From: Rosellinia necatrix
Lineage: Eukaryota; Ascomycota; Sordariomycetes; Xylariales; Xylariaceae
Direction: 5' to 3'
DNA: 64,000 nt
Assembly: GCA_021209875.1 (NCBI GenBank)
Contig: JAGYVD010000002.1
Coordinates: 6,138,001 to 6,202,000, forward strand
A program made the translations under genes and the position numbers. Below are positions 48,599 through 63,403 of the stretch, one piece after another; within the stretch, counting starts at the first letter, position 1; each line of letters starts with the position of its first letter. The notes under the pieces are model-generated. The model did not search any database. It worked only from the letters and a program-made list of their open reading frames with translations, and was not told the DNA's origin.

Positions 48599-51500
48599 CT
48601 TGTCTCGGACTAGCCAACCAGACGCAATTATGGCCGGAGCAGGAAAGAGCGGATATCAGGACAAGGGGGAAATATACAGGAGCGCAGACGAGAGAGAGCC
48701 AGAGGAGAGGATGGTGCTGGCCTGCGACTTTGGGATGATGGGTGGATGGATGGATGGATGGGTGGATGAATGGAGGAATGGAGGAATGGAGGAATAGAGG
48801 AATAGAGGAATAGAGGAATAGAGGAATAGAGGAATAGAGGAATAGAGGATTGAAGCAGAGGGAAGAAGAAGGGTAGAAAAAGACGGAGGAGGAGGAATGT
48901 GCCGAGTTGATATTTTGGCGCAAAGAGCGAGGACAGAGGACAGTGACGAAGCTAGGCTGTTCCCAGTCGGGGAATTGGGAATTGCTGACACGCTGATTCG
49001 TGCACGAGATACTCTCGCTGGTCTCGCTGGAGGGATGAGCCGAGGTCGTGTCCCAGCAGCAGGCACCTTGACGTCGGCTCTCTCTCGCGCTTTCAACTTC
49101 TCTTACGGTGCAGACACTGTCCGGCGGCTTTATGTAGGTACAAACTGCACTGTAACTAGCGGTGCAGGCACACTACCTAGCGCCGCCGAGTGGACATGGC
49201 CGCACTGTACATCGCAAAAAACTCAAACCCCAGACAATCCCCCCCAGAAGCCCACATCTACTCCCCACCCTCAGGCTATCTTGGGTACCTGCCGGGGGGG
49301 GGCTGACTGCGCGACAGCCAACCCCAAAGGTACCCCAATTAGGTGCATGCAGGCTTTTTGCCCGGCGGTTTTTGCCGCTTCAAAGAGCACTTGTCACCAA
49401 GGTATGAATGACTCAGGGCAATCTACACTGACAGACATCAACAATTGCCAAAGCCGATGGCGCCTCGAACAGTCATGGATTACAAAAATATACATATGCA
49501 CGACTTTTTGGACGTTGGTGTCAAAAACAAATCAGTGTTGCATGCTGGTAACAGCCGGTTCTAGCAACAGTCCGTACCTATCTACCTACAGAGTTATGTA
49601 CCGTATACCTAATAGCCAGTGGGCCTAGGATGAAGGAATGCTGGTGTTATCAATGCAAAACCATGTATAAAGTACATAACATCTTACCATTAAACTTACC
49701 GAGGCTTTATCTAAAAACGGCCGAGTCAGCCGACAAGTAACTATCGCCGATAGCAACTCGTTTCATTCCACCAGCTCTCCACTTCTCTTCTACATACAGG
49801 GAGCAGAGTATACTTCTCTTGACTTCAAATCCATATACCATCTTCCGCTCGCACCCCCAGGCACGAAGCGCGCCGTATTATGGACTCCCATACTTGCTCA
49901 CAGTACGTAGTGCCCTGAATCGCTTGTCATGGTATTATTTCTCGGGCCGTCGCACAGAATACTTAAACCAATTAGACTCCCAACCCAAATAACCAATCAC
50001 GATGTTACAGTTAGGGTATTTGTAAGCGGTACTTGCAATGCACTGGAGAACCGTCTACTACGTGCTAAAAGTAAGGCATGGATGGGTGCAGCCGTATTCG
50101 GTACTATCTACCTGGGTATGTATTGTTGCAAACTGCGCCAGAAAAAGAACGAAAATTGGAGAGCAACAACAACATGTGAATATGGCTTGGGTCTTCGCAA
50201 GAATAGAGTGCAAGCATCTGAGCATAAACGCCTACATACTGCAGGCCCTGCGTCGGTTGTCATCTGACTACCTCCTAATACCAGTAAGACGCAATGTTGG
50301 ACTGTGGGGAAGGGGGTAGGTCTGGTTCTGCGCTACAGGGGATTAGCAGCTGATCCGTCTTGTTTTGAGCCGCTTATGATGGCGGACGGAATGACGGGAC
50401 CTGGGCCTGGGTGCTTTCCCGACTCGGGCTTCAATTGGACAGGTTTGCGCTGGGTTTTTGACATGTGAAAATCGCGCTTGGCCGCGATTGCGACCTCTCC
50501 CTGCACAAGACAACTGGCAGACACGTGATATATGATAGTACATGAACGAATAATAGGTCAAATTATCTGTTGCTATTCATCATCCCCAACAATCAGCGAT
50601 ATAGATAATGCAGAGCTTGTCAGAGGAGGCAAGCTCACTTGAGGCGCAATTACCGAAGACCTTGACGTAAACACGGCAACCCAACCTGCTAACAAGACTT
50701 CTAACTTGCCGCCTGTCCTACCTCCTTTACCCGTTTAAGGGCCGAGAGAATGCCCACCGAAACGCCGGTCGAGGTTAACAAGTCCCATCAAAGATAGGCT
50801 CAATCTTCTGGAAGCTTGAAAAGCCTGTGCGGGTGGATGGGTTCGGGGACAATAAGCATGGCGCACTGCCCGCCGATATTAAGACTTTGTATACACGCCT
50901 CCGACTCATCAGCAAACTACATGATTTTGCTGTCTCGTTTGAATTGCGCCACCAACCACGCGGCGATCATGAACTTGGATTCAGCTCCCTACATTCGATC
51001 AAACGCCGCTATAAAGACCGCAGCTGTGGACGCAGGATTTCCCCGGATACGCCGCACATGAGACCAAGCCATGGGCTCTACGAAGCACCAGCGACACAAG
51101 TGCAGGTGGAACAGTAGGCCAAATGCGCCACTCCTTGAGTTGGCATTTGAGTCCGAGCTCGACTTCAACTCCAAGAAACAGCTGCTCGTGGTTCGATCCT
51201 GCTATTGGGAAAACCGTTTACGGGTAGTGATGCAGGCTCTCTATTAGCCTGGTCTGCACTGGAAAAAAGCATAAGCACTGAGAAAACTATCAACTAGTCT
51301 GATCTAACCTTAACACGCCTAAACAGTGACGGTAAGGCCGACCATATGGTTGTGGTTGACGTTGCAATTACACCCCTTTGAAAAAAATTCATTCTTGATA
51401 ATACTGTTGGTAAGTGATAAAGCTCTAACTCATATTAACCAGACCTCATATCCGGCCGTATCTGAGAGCCTCATTGCTGTATCCATCGACACCAAGACGA

Positions 51501-52749
51501 TTTTATCATCGCGAGATTCGTTGTTGCAACGCGCAATCTAGGCCGCAGCGTAGCATCGACAATTGTGTCAACCCTGTGCTGTGCATCTTTGGCAAGCCAT
51601 TTCATTAAATGATCAAAAAGAGCCCAAGCCAGGATTGGTCCCTCTGCCATGGTTGGGACGTCTACTTTGCATGTGACTAAGGTAGCTCAATCACAATTCG
51701 TGGTCCCTTACGCATCAGCTCAACAACAACAGACCTTGGCGTGCATACCTTGCCCGGCTCCCTGAAGGTAGTCAAAAATTGTATAAAGGAGAAATTCTAT
51801 CGTAGGATGCGCGATTGGTTCATTTGTAATACCGATCAAGTCGAAGGGACCGGGCTAAAACCGTAACCCTAATCCGCTTTTGACATTGTCCGTCTGTTTA
51901 GAATCGATTGATGAAAGAAAAGATTCTTACCAAGGAGAAGTATCTGTTAATATAGATAGGCAGGGAACTTCGCGCGAGATTTGTAGATCACATTTCGAAG
52001 GTCGATCGGAAATCATCGAGTTGGGCGTTAGTAACTATGGGCGCTATCGTTTCAGTGGCACTTCATTACTCTATTTTAAGAACGCCGAACTTTTTTAGCC
52101 CAAAGATGGGAGATCAAGTTCAGCAAATCTGATGGCGTGTAAAAAAGTGCACACGAAAGCGCCTGTATAGATTTGAAGTCATGCAGAAACAGAACAGTTA
52201 ACTGATTCTGCGAGCGCTGACCATTTGAATGGTTAGCAGAAACCAGGCGCCTCACGCCTAGTTGAACGAGCGAAGCAATACGATGGACCGACTTAGCGAG
52301 CCTCCAGATATGCTGCTCAAATATTTATGCTCTGTCTCCTGGCGTAGAAGAAACATCTCCCGGGTTTCTGGTTAGCAGTGGTCATCACCTTGGTCCTTTG
52401 AAGCTGAGTATATATCGCGATCCTTCGCCCATCAGCATCGACCGGGGATACGCAAAGTCCATGTAATAGAAACACATACATAGCAAAGAACGAATCGAGC
52501 CCTGAGCGAGCTACACGAGATACTGTGACTACTGGAAAGCGAAGTTGTAGGAAGGATCATGGATGGAGAAGTAAATGACGTACAACACCTCGTCTTTGGC
52601 TGGCTAGCCAGCTGGCGCCACCTGTGGCTCAACCGGCAATATCGAACACAAGGTGACATCATCTCATGCAGCAGCACAGCGACTTCCAAGTATCAGGCCA
52701 TTTGCGACACAACTTATATGGAAGTTACCAGTCAGCCATAGACACCAAA
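48599..52749. other. Gene-poor region (4.2 kb)
   Basis: The left end is the fumarate reductase promoter. The remainder has only short open frames. A plus-strand stretch at 50827-51240 has some protein-like composition in more than one frame but no recognisable domain. Nothing else stands out. Confidence 0.55.
48737..48850. repeat. GGAT and GAGGAATA arrays in the fumarate reductase promoter
   Basis: GGAT tetramers (48737-48768) are followed by nine 8-bp units, two GAGGAATG then seven GAGGAATA (48773-48844). The array lies 140-250 bp upstream of the fumarate reductase ATG, so copy-number change could alter its promoter. Confidence 0.9.
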
Positions 52750-52931
52750 ATGCGGCTTTCATCAGCCTACACACTTCAGATATTAGTTGTATCGATATCA
52801 GCGCAACTCCTCTTCCTCCCCAAGCTCCCCCCCCCAAACAAGCAAACACCCCTCGTCATCACGGACCCCGTCGGCCCCGCCATGCCCCCGTCAGACGACC
52901 CGTCGCAAGGACAGCCGCCGCCGCCGCCGCC

Positions 52932-52962
<31 letters not shown>

Positions 52963-53519
52963 CAAGGAGGCGTGCGGATCTCGGACGTCATGGGCCGGGA
53001 CCGCAGCTTCAACGCGTTCGCGGGGTTCGCGCGCGACGTGGCGGCGGTGGCGCGGCGGCTGGACTCGGCGTCCGAGAACAGCACCGTGCTGGCGCCGCTC
53101 AACGCGGCCGTCGACGCGCTGCCGCGCAAGCCGTGGGAGGACCCGCGGGACTACGGCGCCCGGGGCGCGTCCGCGTACGAGGGCGACGAGGGCCGCGAGC
53201 GCGCCCGCGCCAACGTCCGCCGCTTCGTCGAGGCGCACGTCGTGCCCGTCAGCCCCTGGCGCGAGGGCGAGAGGGCCCACTCGCTCCTCGAGGGCGATCG
53301 GGAGATCTGGTGGGAGAGGAAGGACGGTGTCATGACGGTGAGTAGTTTTTTTTTTTTAAAAAAAATTATTATTGTTGGTTTTCCTGACGCTTTGCGTGTT
53401 CGCTGGCCTAAATGATCTATCTTTAGCTGCAACCCGATGGGATCGAGATTCAGAGTGTCGCGAGTACGGTTGGGAACGGTGAAGTCTGGATTATCAAGTC
53501 GGTGCGAAGTTACCCGTAG
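52750..53519 (+). CDS. Secreted FAS1 (fasciclin)-domain protein
   Basis: Two exons, 52750-53337 and 53427-53519 (226 residues), with an 89-bp intron containing T and A runs. I chose the ATG at 52750 because it opens a good signal peptide (MRLSSAYTLQILVVSISAQL); the frame extends upstream without one. After a Pro/Ser tract coded by CCG and TCG repeats, one FAS1 domain follows: ISDVMGRDRSFNAFAGFARDV, the H1 box NSTVLAPLNAAV, RRFVEAHVVP, and the H2 end GEVWIIKSV supplied by exon 2. FAS1 domains mediate cell-surface or matrix adhesion. No GPI tail or second FAS1 repeat is present, so it is a small secreted form. Exon 1 is extremely GC-rich. Confidence 0.85.
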
Positions 53520-55650
53520 CTACGCTTGATGCTGTCACGGGATTAATTCGGTGATGTTGATGCGATATCCTACTAGAATTGGTACTACGAGAGAACTTTA
53601 ATTAGGATTCTCTTCATCGGGACCTGGGCTACCAGGGCCGACCCGATGTCGTGGATTTCCCGAATCCTTCATTAGGCATTAGTGCTAGCTTAAATACCAT
53701 AACATCTTTAACTACATGATTCCATAATTGTAACAGTTGATCTTAAGCAGATGGGTCAGTAGCCAGAGGACCTCCTGTTATAATCTCATGCTTCATCCGG
53801 TAGTTACATATTAGAGCTGCTTGTTACGGATGACTGAGGTGGCATTGCTTTTTTTTTTTTTCATTATATGACTAGTCGAGCAATCCCATCATTCGTAAAC
53901 TCGCGCTCGCCGGCATGGTTACCGATCATTGTTCCTTCAGGAGGCCGACTTCGCACTCGGTATCAAGTTTGTTGACTATATTGTTATCGCTAGTTCCCAG
54001 TGTTCACTATGAAACCAGGCTTATCTTGGCCCAGGGCATTCGGGTATTGTTTTTGGCGTTGCTCCACCGGGCCCACGTTTACAAGTCCTCTATAGTCTTG
54101 AATCACTACCTAGGTAATGGGGGTATCCTACTTGCACTCTCCCCTATAGATACCTAGTAATACGGCCTCCAACTTCGTCAACCCCTAAAGACTAATAGTC
54201 ATTAACAACAACGTCATTACCTCAACCCCGAGTATCACCTCAGGGAATTGGCGTCATAATTTACATTTTCTTTTTCGTCTAGTTAATGCAATACTGAGTG
54301 GCGACTGAGCGGGTATCGCGCTGTGTTATGTTTGAGTCTAGCTTTGGTAACTTAGAACAATATCCAACTATGTTGGCACTTGCTGTGGCCCTGACTGGTT
54401 GGTGGTAGTGAATAGGTTGATAAGAGGCATAGTGAATATGCTGCTAGGTGTCTGGGTCAAAACTTGGGCTGTCAGGCCTGCATGTAAATTCTTTTGTTCT
54501 TCAACCTTGGCTAATACAGAGGTATAGCCATGACAATAATTCACAATTATGAAATTCCTCCCATCACCCACTAAAATAAAAGCTGTCTCAAAATAACGAT
54601 CAGTTAACTACCTTTATCTTATAGACCGTTTTATATGGGGCGTGTTCACGGCCATGATGGAATAGTACACTTGTGAAAGAAATAATATCTGTAGATAACA
54701 CAAAGGAGCCAGGGCCGGGGGTATCTGGTCCGAGGTCGCAGTCATGTATTGGGGTTCCTCGTGACGATAGCTTGCTAGGCACAGATACATATGTAGTAGT
54801 TAGTTATGTATGCTTCTGGTTTGTCAAGCAGTTTGTCAAGCGGATAGGGGGAGGAGGAGTAGTCTATTAACGTCTAACCTAGAAGCGGATCGGAGGCTTG
54901 GCAAAATATATAACCAGTTTTGCAGATATGCACCTATATATATGAGATGGGTTGCCCGAGACACGGTGGAGATAATTGGGGTTAGGAATTATGGGCCACT
55001 AGCTGGGGGGTTTACACGACGTTCTGCTCCGCTTGACCGCCCAATGAAGCTTATCTAGAGGCCGTCGGCACTTCCAGTGCTTATCGCGCTATCAACTAGG
55101 TTGGTATCGGCTTATCGTTGGGGTGCTTAGGTATGCTCAGGAGATGCAGCGGATCAGGGAGTCGCAGATCCGCGGTGCGACAGCTTGAGACTTAGCAGTG
55201 CCTACACTCAGATGTCCTCATTTTTCCTAGGCTTCTATTGTCGGCGTCCCTCGTGCCACGTTCCCCGTCCCTGAAGTGTGTGCTCACCCCATCGAAGAGT
55301 TCATATTTTCCATGTAGAAAGTGAGTATTACAACGGTCGCTCTGATTTCCCGATGGTATTTGCTCTCCAGCACTCTCCAGCACTCCTTAGCACTCTCTAG
55401 CACGCTGCGATCTCGCGCGACCGACCAACCGACCGACCGACCGACCGCCCAACACCGCCGCCGTTGTCGCTGCCGTTGTCGCTGTCGCTGTCGCTGTCGC
55501 TGCCGCCGTCACCATCACGTCTCCCGACATTACCCATCGCAGCCCTCTCCTGACGTCTATCGCGCCGATCTTCTTTGACAGTTGCGCTCTACAGTTGTTG
55601 CACCTGTGCTGACCTACGACCCGTGGCTAGTTCGCTGACGTCGAGGAGCA
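53520..55650. other. Intergenic region upstream of sin3
   Basis: 3' flank of the FAS1 gene, then A/T-rich DNA without a credible gene, then the sin3 promoter and leader. The last 250 bp is repeat-rich (next entry). Confidence 0.65.
55424..55510. repeat. CCGA and CGCTGT arrays in the sin3 leader
   Basis: Five CCGA tetramers (about 55424-55446) and six or seven imperfect CGCTGT/CGTTGT hexamers (about 55468-55506) lie 140-230 bp before the sin3 ATG. Confidence 0.8.
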
Positions 55651-58600
55651 ATGAACTCTCACGACGACGTCTCGCACCGAGACCGCGAGTCCGCTGAGCG
55701 GCACCATCGCGAACCCTACCCGACCGGCACGCCTCATCACAGCAACACCGCGTCCCTCCAGATCCACCAGCCCGTCGCTTCGCGCATTTCTGGCGTCATT
55801 CACAGCCCGGGAGGCCTCCTCGCGAACCATGGCGGTTCGGGCCCTCCCATTCCCCTCGGCGCGCCGCCGGGATCGGTGAACGCGTTCGGTGGGCCTCTAC
55901 AAAATGAGACGAGCCGGCCGCACCAACACAGTGTCCAGAATGCGTCCAGTCAGATGTTTGGTGCTATCGGTGGTCCTGCCTCTGGTCCTTCGGGGTCTGG
56001 TGGCGGTGCTGGTCCGGTCTTCGGTGGCCCGCTGCAACAAGAGAATGCTCGTTCTACACAGAATATACCCTTTGGCGGCAGTGGTAACGGCGGTACAGGG
56101 GGGAACGTGGCTGCTTCTAATCCAGTCTTGCCTGCCGGCGGCGCTGGGAACAATAATGGTGCAATTCAGCAGGGCCAACAGCCCATACTCAACGTAAGCT
56201 ACGACTTTTTACCCGCAAGCCGACTGAGACTGCGGGACAAAGTTGTCCGCGCCAGCATTCATCGCGCCCCCCCACGTGTTTCTACGAACTCTTTACCCCC
56301 CTCAATAGTCGTTGTAAGCGTCTTGCCTACTCTAGTCAGTCTTGGGCCTAGCGAAATGGTTGCTCGGGCCCAGACGAGACAGTTTGCACCATCGAGTTTG
56401 TGTTATGTTTGTTGTATGGCTCAGCACACTGCTAACGTGAATAAATACACCTAGGATGCTCTTAGCTACCTTGACCAGGTCAAGGTGCAGTTTTCCGACC
56501 AGCCGGATGTATACAATAAATTTCTGGATATTATGAAAGACTTCAAAAGTCAGACGTAAGGCTGAAAAAACACCCCATTTATCTTCTCCACCGCGCAGGC
56601 TCTGATGTTTGTTGGCTAGCATCGACACGCCAGGAGTGATCAATCGCGTCTCCGAGCTCTTTGCCGGCCACCCCACCCTGATCCAGGGCTTCAACACGTT
56701 TCTACCACCTGGCTATAGGATCGAGTGCGGTGCTGGGAACGACCCGAACACTATTCGTGTGACCACACCTATGGGCACCACAGTTCAGTCGATCACGGGT
56801 AGAGCCAACCAGGCCGAGGGTGCACACGGTCCCGCGGGCCCCAATGCTTTTTTCAACCATCGGAACAGCATCTGGCCGCACCCATTCCCACAGCCGCACA
56901 ACAGCATCGAGAGCCCCGAAGCGCAATTTAGCGCGCCCGCCACAAACGGGGCAAACACGGTCGGATCTGCTCACCGCGAGCCCGTCCCCTTTGATGCACC
57001 CGCAGGTGCAGGTGCGCAGCAGCAACGGTCGACCGCGCAGCCGCAGAATACTTCGACCACTCCCAGCGCACAACCAGCTGGCCGCAACGCGCTGACACCA
57101 ACACCGGGTGGCCCGCCCGCGGTGGCAAACGGAGGAAACGCCCAGCAGGCCAACATAGAGAAGCGCGGGCCAGTCGAGTTTAACCATGCCATTAGCTATG
57201 TAAACAAAATCAAGGTGAGAACCTTGCCCCCACTTCCATCGCTATCTCAAAACTTTTCTGTACGAAGACAATGCATTACCTACACCCTCTCTGCCCTTGG
57301 CCTAACATTCACTTCTGCGCAGAACCGTTTCCAGGACAAACCCGAAATATACAAACAATTCCTCGAGATTCTTCAGACATACCAACGAGAATCGAAGCCG
57401 ATACAAGAGGTCTACGCACAAGTCACCAGCCTGTTCAGCTCCGCTCCCGATCTTCTCGAGGACTTTAAGCAATTCCTCCCAGAGTCGGCCGCTTCAAATA
57501 AGAACGGCGCACGACCCGACGAGGTCCTCGCCATGACCGGCCTGACACAAACGACACCCCAACCTGGCCATGCTACTAAAGATAACCAGAAGATGCCTCC
57601 CGTTGGAAATTTCGCGCCTCCCCCAAGCGCGACTAAAGACAACAAGAAACGGCCCCGGAACGACAAGCCGCCGCAGCCAAACCCTTCCACTGCTATCGTC
57701 GACAGTCCTGCCCTCCCGTCTCGCGCCATCCCCACCGTTGGTCCCACCACCAAACGCCCCAAGCTCAACCACAAGCCATTAGCGACCGACGTGCCTACCA
57801 TTGAACCAACCCTGACTCCTGTCCTTCCCAGTCCACTGCCCCCAACCTCGTCAGCCAACGCGACACAGGACGAAATCGGCTTCTTTGATAAAGTAAAGAA
57901 GTATATTGGGAATAGGTCGACCATGAACGAGTTTTTGAAGCTATGCAACATGTACTCACAGAGCCTCATCGATACTAATGATCTCGTTCATAAGGCTAGT
58001 CAGTTCATCGGTGGCAACCAGGAGCTCATGAATTTCTTCAAGACCTTCGTAGGATATGAAGGCCTAGAAGAGATGATCGAAAATCGTCCTCGACCTCCCA
58101 CGGGCAAAGTTTCATTGAGTAACTGTCGTGGCGTGGGCCCCAGCTATCGTCTACTTCCTAGAAGGGTAAGTTTCCTACCCAAGCAATGGGCTGTGGGGCC
58201 ATCACTGACGCGAACGTTTCCAGGAGAAGCTTAAGCCTTGCGGTGGTAGAGATGAGATGTGCAATGCGGTCCTCAATGATGAATGGGCTTCCCATCCGAC
58301 CTGGGCATCCGAAGACTCTGGATTCGTGGCCCACCGGAAGAATGCATTCGAAGAGGGTCTCCACCGGATCGAGGAAGAGAGGCATGACTATGATTTCCAC
58401 ATTGAAGCGAATACCAAGTGCATCCAGCTTCTTGAGCCTATTGCTCAGCAAATGTTGAACCTTACGAGTCACGAGCGGGAAGCGTTCCAGATGCCACCAG
58501 GCCTTGGCGGCTCCAGTACGTCGATCTACAAACGTGTTTTGAAGAAGATATATGGGCCAGAGAAGGGTGCCGAAGTTGTAAACGAGATGTTCAGTGACCC

Positions 58601-60530
58601 CTTTGCCGTTGTGCCGGTAGTGTTGGCCCGACTGAAGCAAAAGGACGAGGAATGGCGCTTTACACAACGCGAGTGGGAGAAAGTTTGGCAAGCCCAAACT
58701 GAAATCATGCACCTTAAAAGCCTTGACCACATGGGCATCCAAGTCAAGCAGAGCGACAAGCGGAGCCTTTCGGCAAAACACCTCGTGGATGTTATCAAAA
58801 CGAAACACGAAGAGCAACGGCGATTACGGAGCATCAAAGACCAGGTTTCCCGATACCAGTTTGCCTACGATCTCGGCGATGAGGATGTCCTTCTATACTT
58901 GGTGCGGTTCATGGTACTCTATGGCACGCATAATGGACATCATAGCACCGCTGAAAAAGAGCGCATCGTTGAGTTTTTTGAATCATTCATCCCTCAATTC
59001 TTCGAGCTCTCAGACGAGAAGGTGCAAGATCGGCTGAATGATATTGATCGCGACTCGGGGGAAGAGGATGCCGAGGATCAGCCTCCGGCTGAGTTAGCGA
59101 ACGGCCGTTCTCGACGAAATGGCAAGAGGTCTGACTTGCTCCGTGGAGTTTTGGACCCCGGCCGCAACACAACAAAGCCGCGCACACGCAAAGAAGAGAG
59201 CGCGGCATCTGGTAGTAAAGAGACGACGCCCGACGTTGGCTCGGCTAATGAGGAGGAAATGGGTGATGCGCCGGAAGACACAGCGCCGTCAGATCTGTCT
59301 AATGAGCGATGGCTCCCGACGATCCCCCGTGCAACAGTAGTCAAGGGCGACAATTCCTTACTTGATGCCGATGGTGAACTAAAAGCTGACGGTTTCTTCC
59401 CTCGGCCTTGGTATAACTTCTTCTGCAATCAGACCATCTATGTCTTTTTTAGCATCTTTCAGACGTTATACAAACGCCTCAAAGAAGTTAAAGAGAGCAA
59501 GGACAGCGTCTTAACCGCCATCACCCGTCTGAAGAGCAAGAAGCCGGCAAAGGAACTAGGAATTACTGTCAACGAGATCAACTACTTCGACGAGAATGAT
59601 CCCGCGTCTTTCTGGCCAAAGACCGTCGAGTTGATCGAAGATTACATCACAGGAGAGATTGACGAGAGTCGATACCAAGAAGTTTTCCGGCATTATTATC
59701 TTAAGAAGGGCTGGAAGCTATACACAATTCTCGACCTCTTGAAGACCCTTTGCCGTCTCTCGCTAACCTGCACAAGCTCTGATGCCAAAGAGAAGACGCC
59801 GGATCTCATACAGCAGTTTTTGAATAGCCGTCAACAGGAAGAAACTAGTTACCAGACGGAGATCAGCGCACGCAAGTTCGCCGAGAAGTGCATTAAGGAT
59901 GGAGACATGTTTGTCATCTGCTGGGTAAGTGGCGCAGGTGTTGGTATAATTCGCTCGCTAATCCTGTTTTAGTTCCCTAGCAAGCGCGAGGCTACGGTTC
60001 GCTGGCTACAGAAGGATGAAACCACGTTTTATATGGATGAGATGGAACGCCGCGAGCAGTGGCAATACTATATCTCCTCGTACATCCGAGTCGAGCCGAC
60101 CGAGGGCATCAGTCGCGACCGCTTACAAAAGACGGTACTCGCCCGTAACCTCCCTTCGAATGATGCGGATTCCGACGATGGGAGCGCACCAAAACCTTTG
60201 AAGTACGATGAGGGACTGGTACTACGCATATGCCTAAACTCGAATAAAATCCTCTGGGAGAAGAACACCTCGGAGTATTTTATTTACAGCGTTTCCGCCG
60301 ATAATCAGGAGGATCGGAAGAAGGCGGAGGAGCACACACAAGCCGTTACTGAGCACCGAAAGCAGTTGTTCCGAGAGAAAATGGTCATGAACAATGCTTG
60401 GATGCGGGGACTAAGGCAAGACGAGGTCCAAAAAGTCAATGAGAAGTTCTCCAAGTGGTTTAGTGACGGCGTTGCGCCAACCTCCCATGCCGGAGAAGAC
60501 GGTGATGAGGAGATGCAGGGTGTAGTATAA
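55651..60530 (+). CDS. sin3: Sin3 transcriptional corepressor
   Basis: Six exons: 55651-56193, 56455-56555, 56620-57214, 57323-58165, 58224-59924 and 59973-60530, total 4341 nt (1446 residues). Sin3 is the nuclear scaffold of the Rpd3-type histone deacetylase complex. The N-terminal 180 residues are disordered and Gly/Asn-rich. PAH1 begins at [17 protein letters not shown] (residue 182) and ends near [12 protein letters not shown]2 is [19 protein letters not shown] (about 405-470). PAH3 is [18 protein letters not shown] (about 600-660). The deacetylase-interaction domain starts at [20 protein letters not shown] (about 685) and includes [17 protein letters not shown]. The conserved C-terminal region starts near [19 protein letters not shown]. 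Each intron junction restores a family motif. The small exon 2 (101 bp) encodes most of PAH1. Nothing is missing compared with fungal relatives. Confidence 0.96.
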
Positions 60531-61791
60531 ACCTTGAGCAGACGTGCCTACCTCTTTCGACTTGTCCGTTCCCGACGTTGCTGTCTGTTTAGGTCAAACA
60601 GGGCCCTTGTGCGCATTGGCATTGGTTTTGTGCTGAGCGAGGGAGAAATGTATCAATCCTTCGGCGGGCGTTTTGAGGCGTTGCTTTAGCATGTTGTAGC
60701 ATTCAGGGAAAAGAGTGGTATATTGTACGAGCCCGAACAGCAACATTTCAAATCATACCTCAGCTGTACTTGCTTCATTCTGCGCCAGGCTTCCTTGGGC
60801 TTTTTTCCTTTTTTTCTTTTTTTTTTCTCACCCTCCGGCTTCACATTTTGCCTTCTGACAGTCTACCTAGTGGCCTGCATCATAGGAACGACAGATAGAT
60901 AAGTAGGCAGGTAAAAGAACGTCATCAGGTAACTATGCAAAAGCCAGCAAGATAAAGTTGAGCTAAGAATTCAATTCTGCTGTATCGAACAGCGGCGAAC
61001 CGTGACATGAACTAAAACACTTTGGATAGTAGTGTATGGGACGCTGGGTTGACTCTGAGATGGATCATATATATCAGGCACCTGGGTCTTTTCGTATAGT
61101 TATCACGTTCCTGGATAGGCTCCTCCCGGCTTCGCTTAGGTACCTTCGCGACAGTAAAAGTCTATTGCTACCTAACTAACCTACACACCGCATTTTCCAC
61201 TCGCCATCACTAAATCGGTATTGATCGAAGATTATAAATAAGCAAGCGAAGCTCTATCATAAGCTTAAGCATTTGTGTTTACGCTTTTTTATTATGTATA
61301 CTACTTAATTTGCATGCATATAGGAATATTGTTTTATCATAGATGCAGAGGTATAGAAAGCGAGGTAGCGAGAGAGAGAGAGAGAGAGAGACACGACTAT
61401 TATGACTTTTTGGAATATTATTTATTTTGGTTTCTGATTTCGCCAGCTAGCTGACCTATCATTATCACGCTCCCATATCGGTTGCGTCGTGGCTCGTCTA
61501 GCGCAATTCTCGGTCCTCTTGGGGGTTATGACCGAGAATCAATTTTACCTCTCGTCATATAGCGCCAATGGGAATGGGCTAACATGCAAAACTACTTAGG
61601 TCAGTATATATCTGCAGAGTTTTATATATCCTCAAATTTTTATTTTAGAACCCAGTTTCGTTTTGCCGCTCTTGGCCTCTTCCCTTCCTTTTTGTCTAGC
61701 GGGCTTCCGTAATTTCCTCCGTCTAGTTGTCAAGTATAGATGGGATGGGATCCTGTTATAGTAGGGATGGGACGGTGACGGGGGCGGAGGT
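60531..61791. other. Intergenic region between convergent sin3 and erg10
   Basis: Shared 3' flank of two converging genes. It holds T-rich tracts (about 60805-60830), a few TACCTA words and a GA dinucleotide run at 61371-61390. No gene seen. Confidence 0.75.
61371..61390. repeat. AG dinucleotide microsatellite
   Basis: Ten AG units in the 3' flank between sin3 and erg10. Confidence 0.9.

Positions 61792-63403
<1,612 letters not shown>

Noticed and set aside
51190..51205. GGTTCGATCC resembling a tRNA B box
   Set aside because: No A box or cloverleaf stems upstream at the right distance.
52653..53345. Alternate-frame ORFs of 182 and 230 codons over the FAS1 gene
   Set aside because: Arg-rich shadows of a GC-rich exon; the FAS1 frame has a signal peptide, domain motifs and a supporting second exon.
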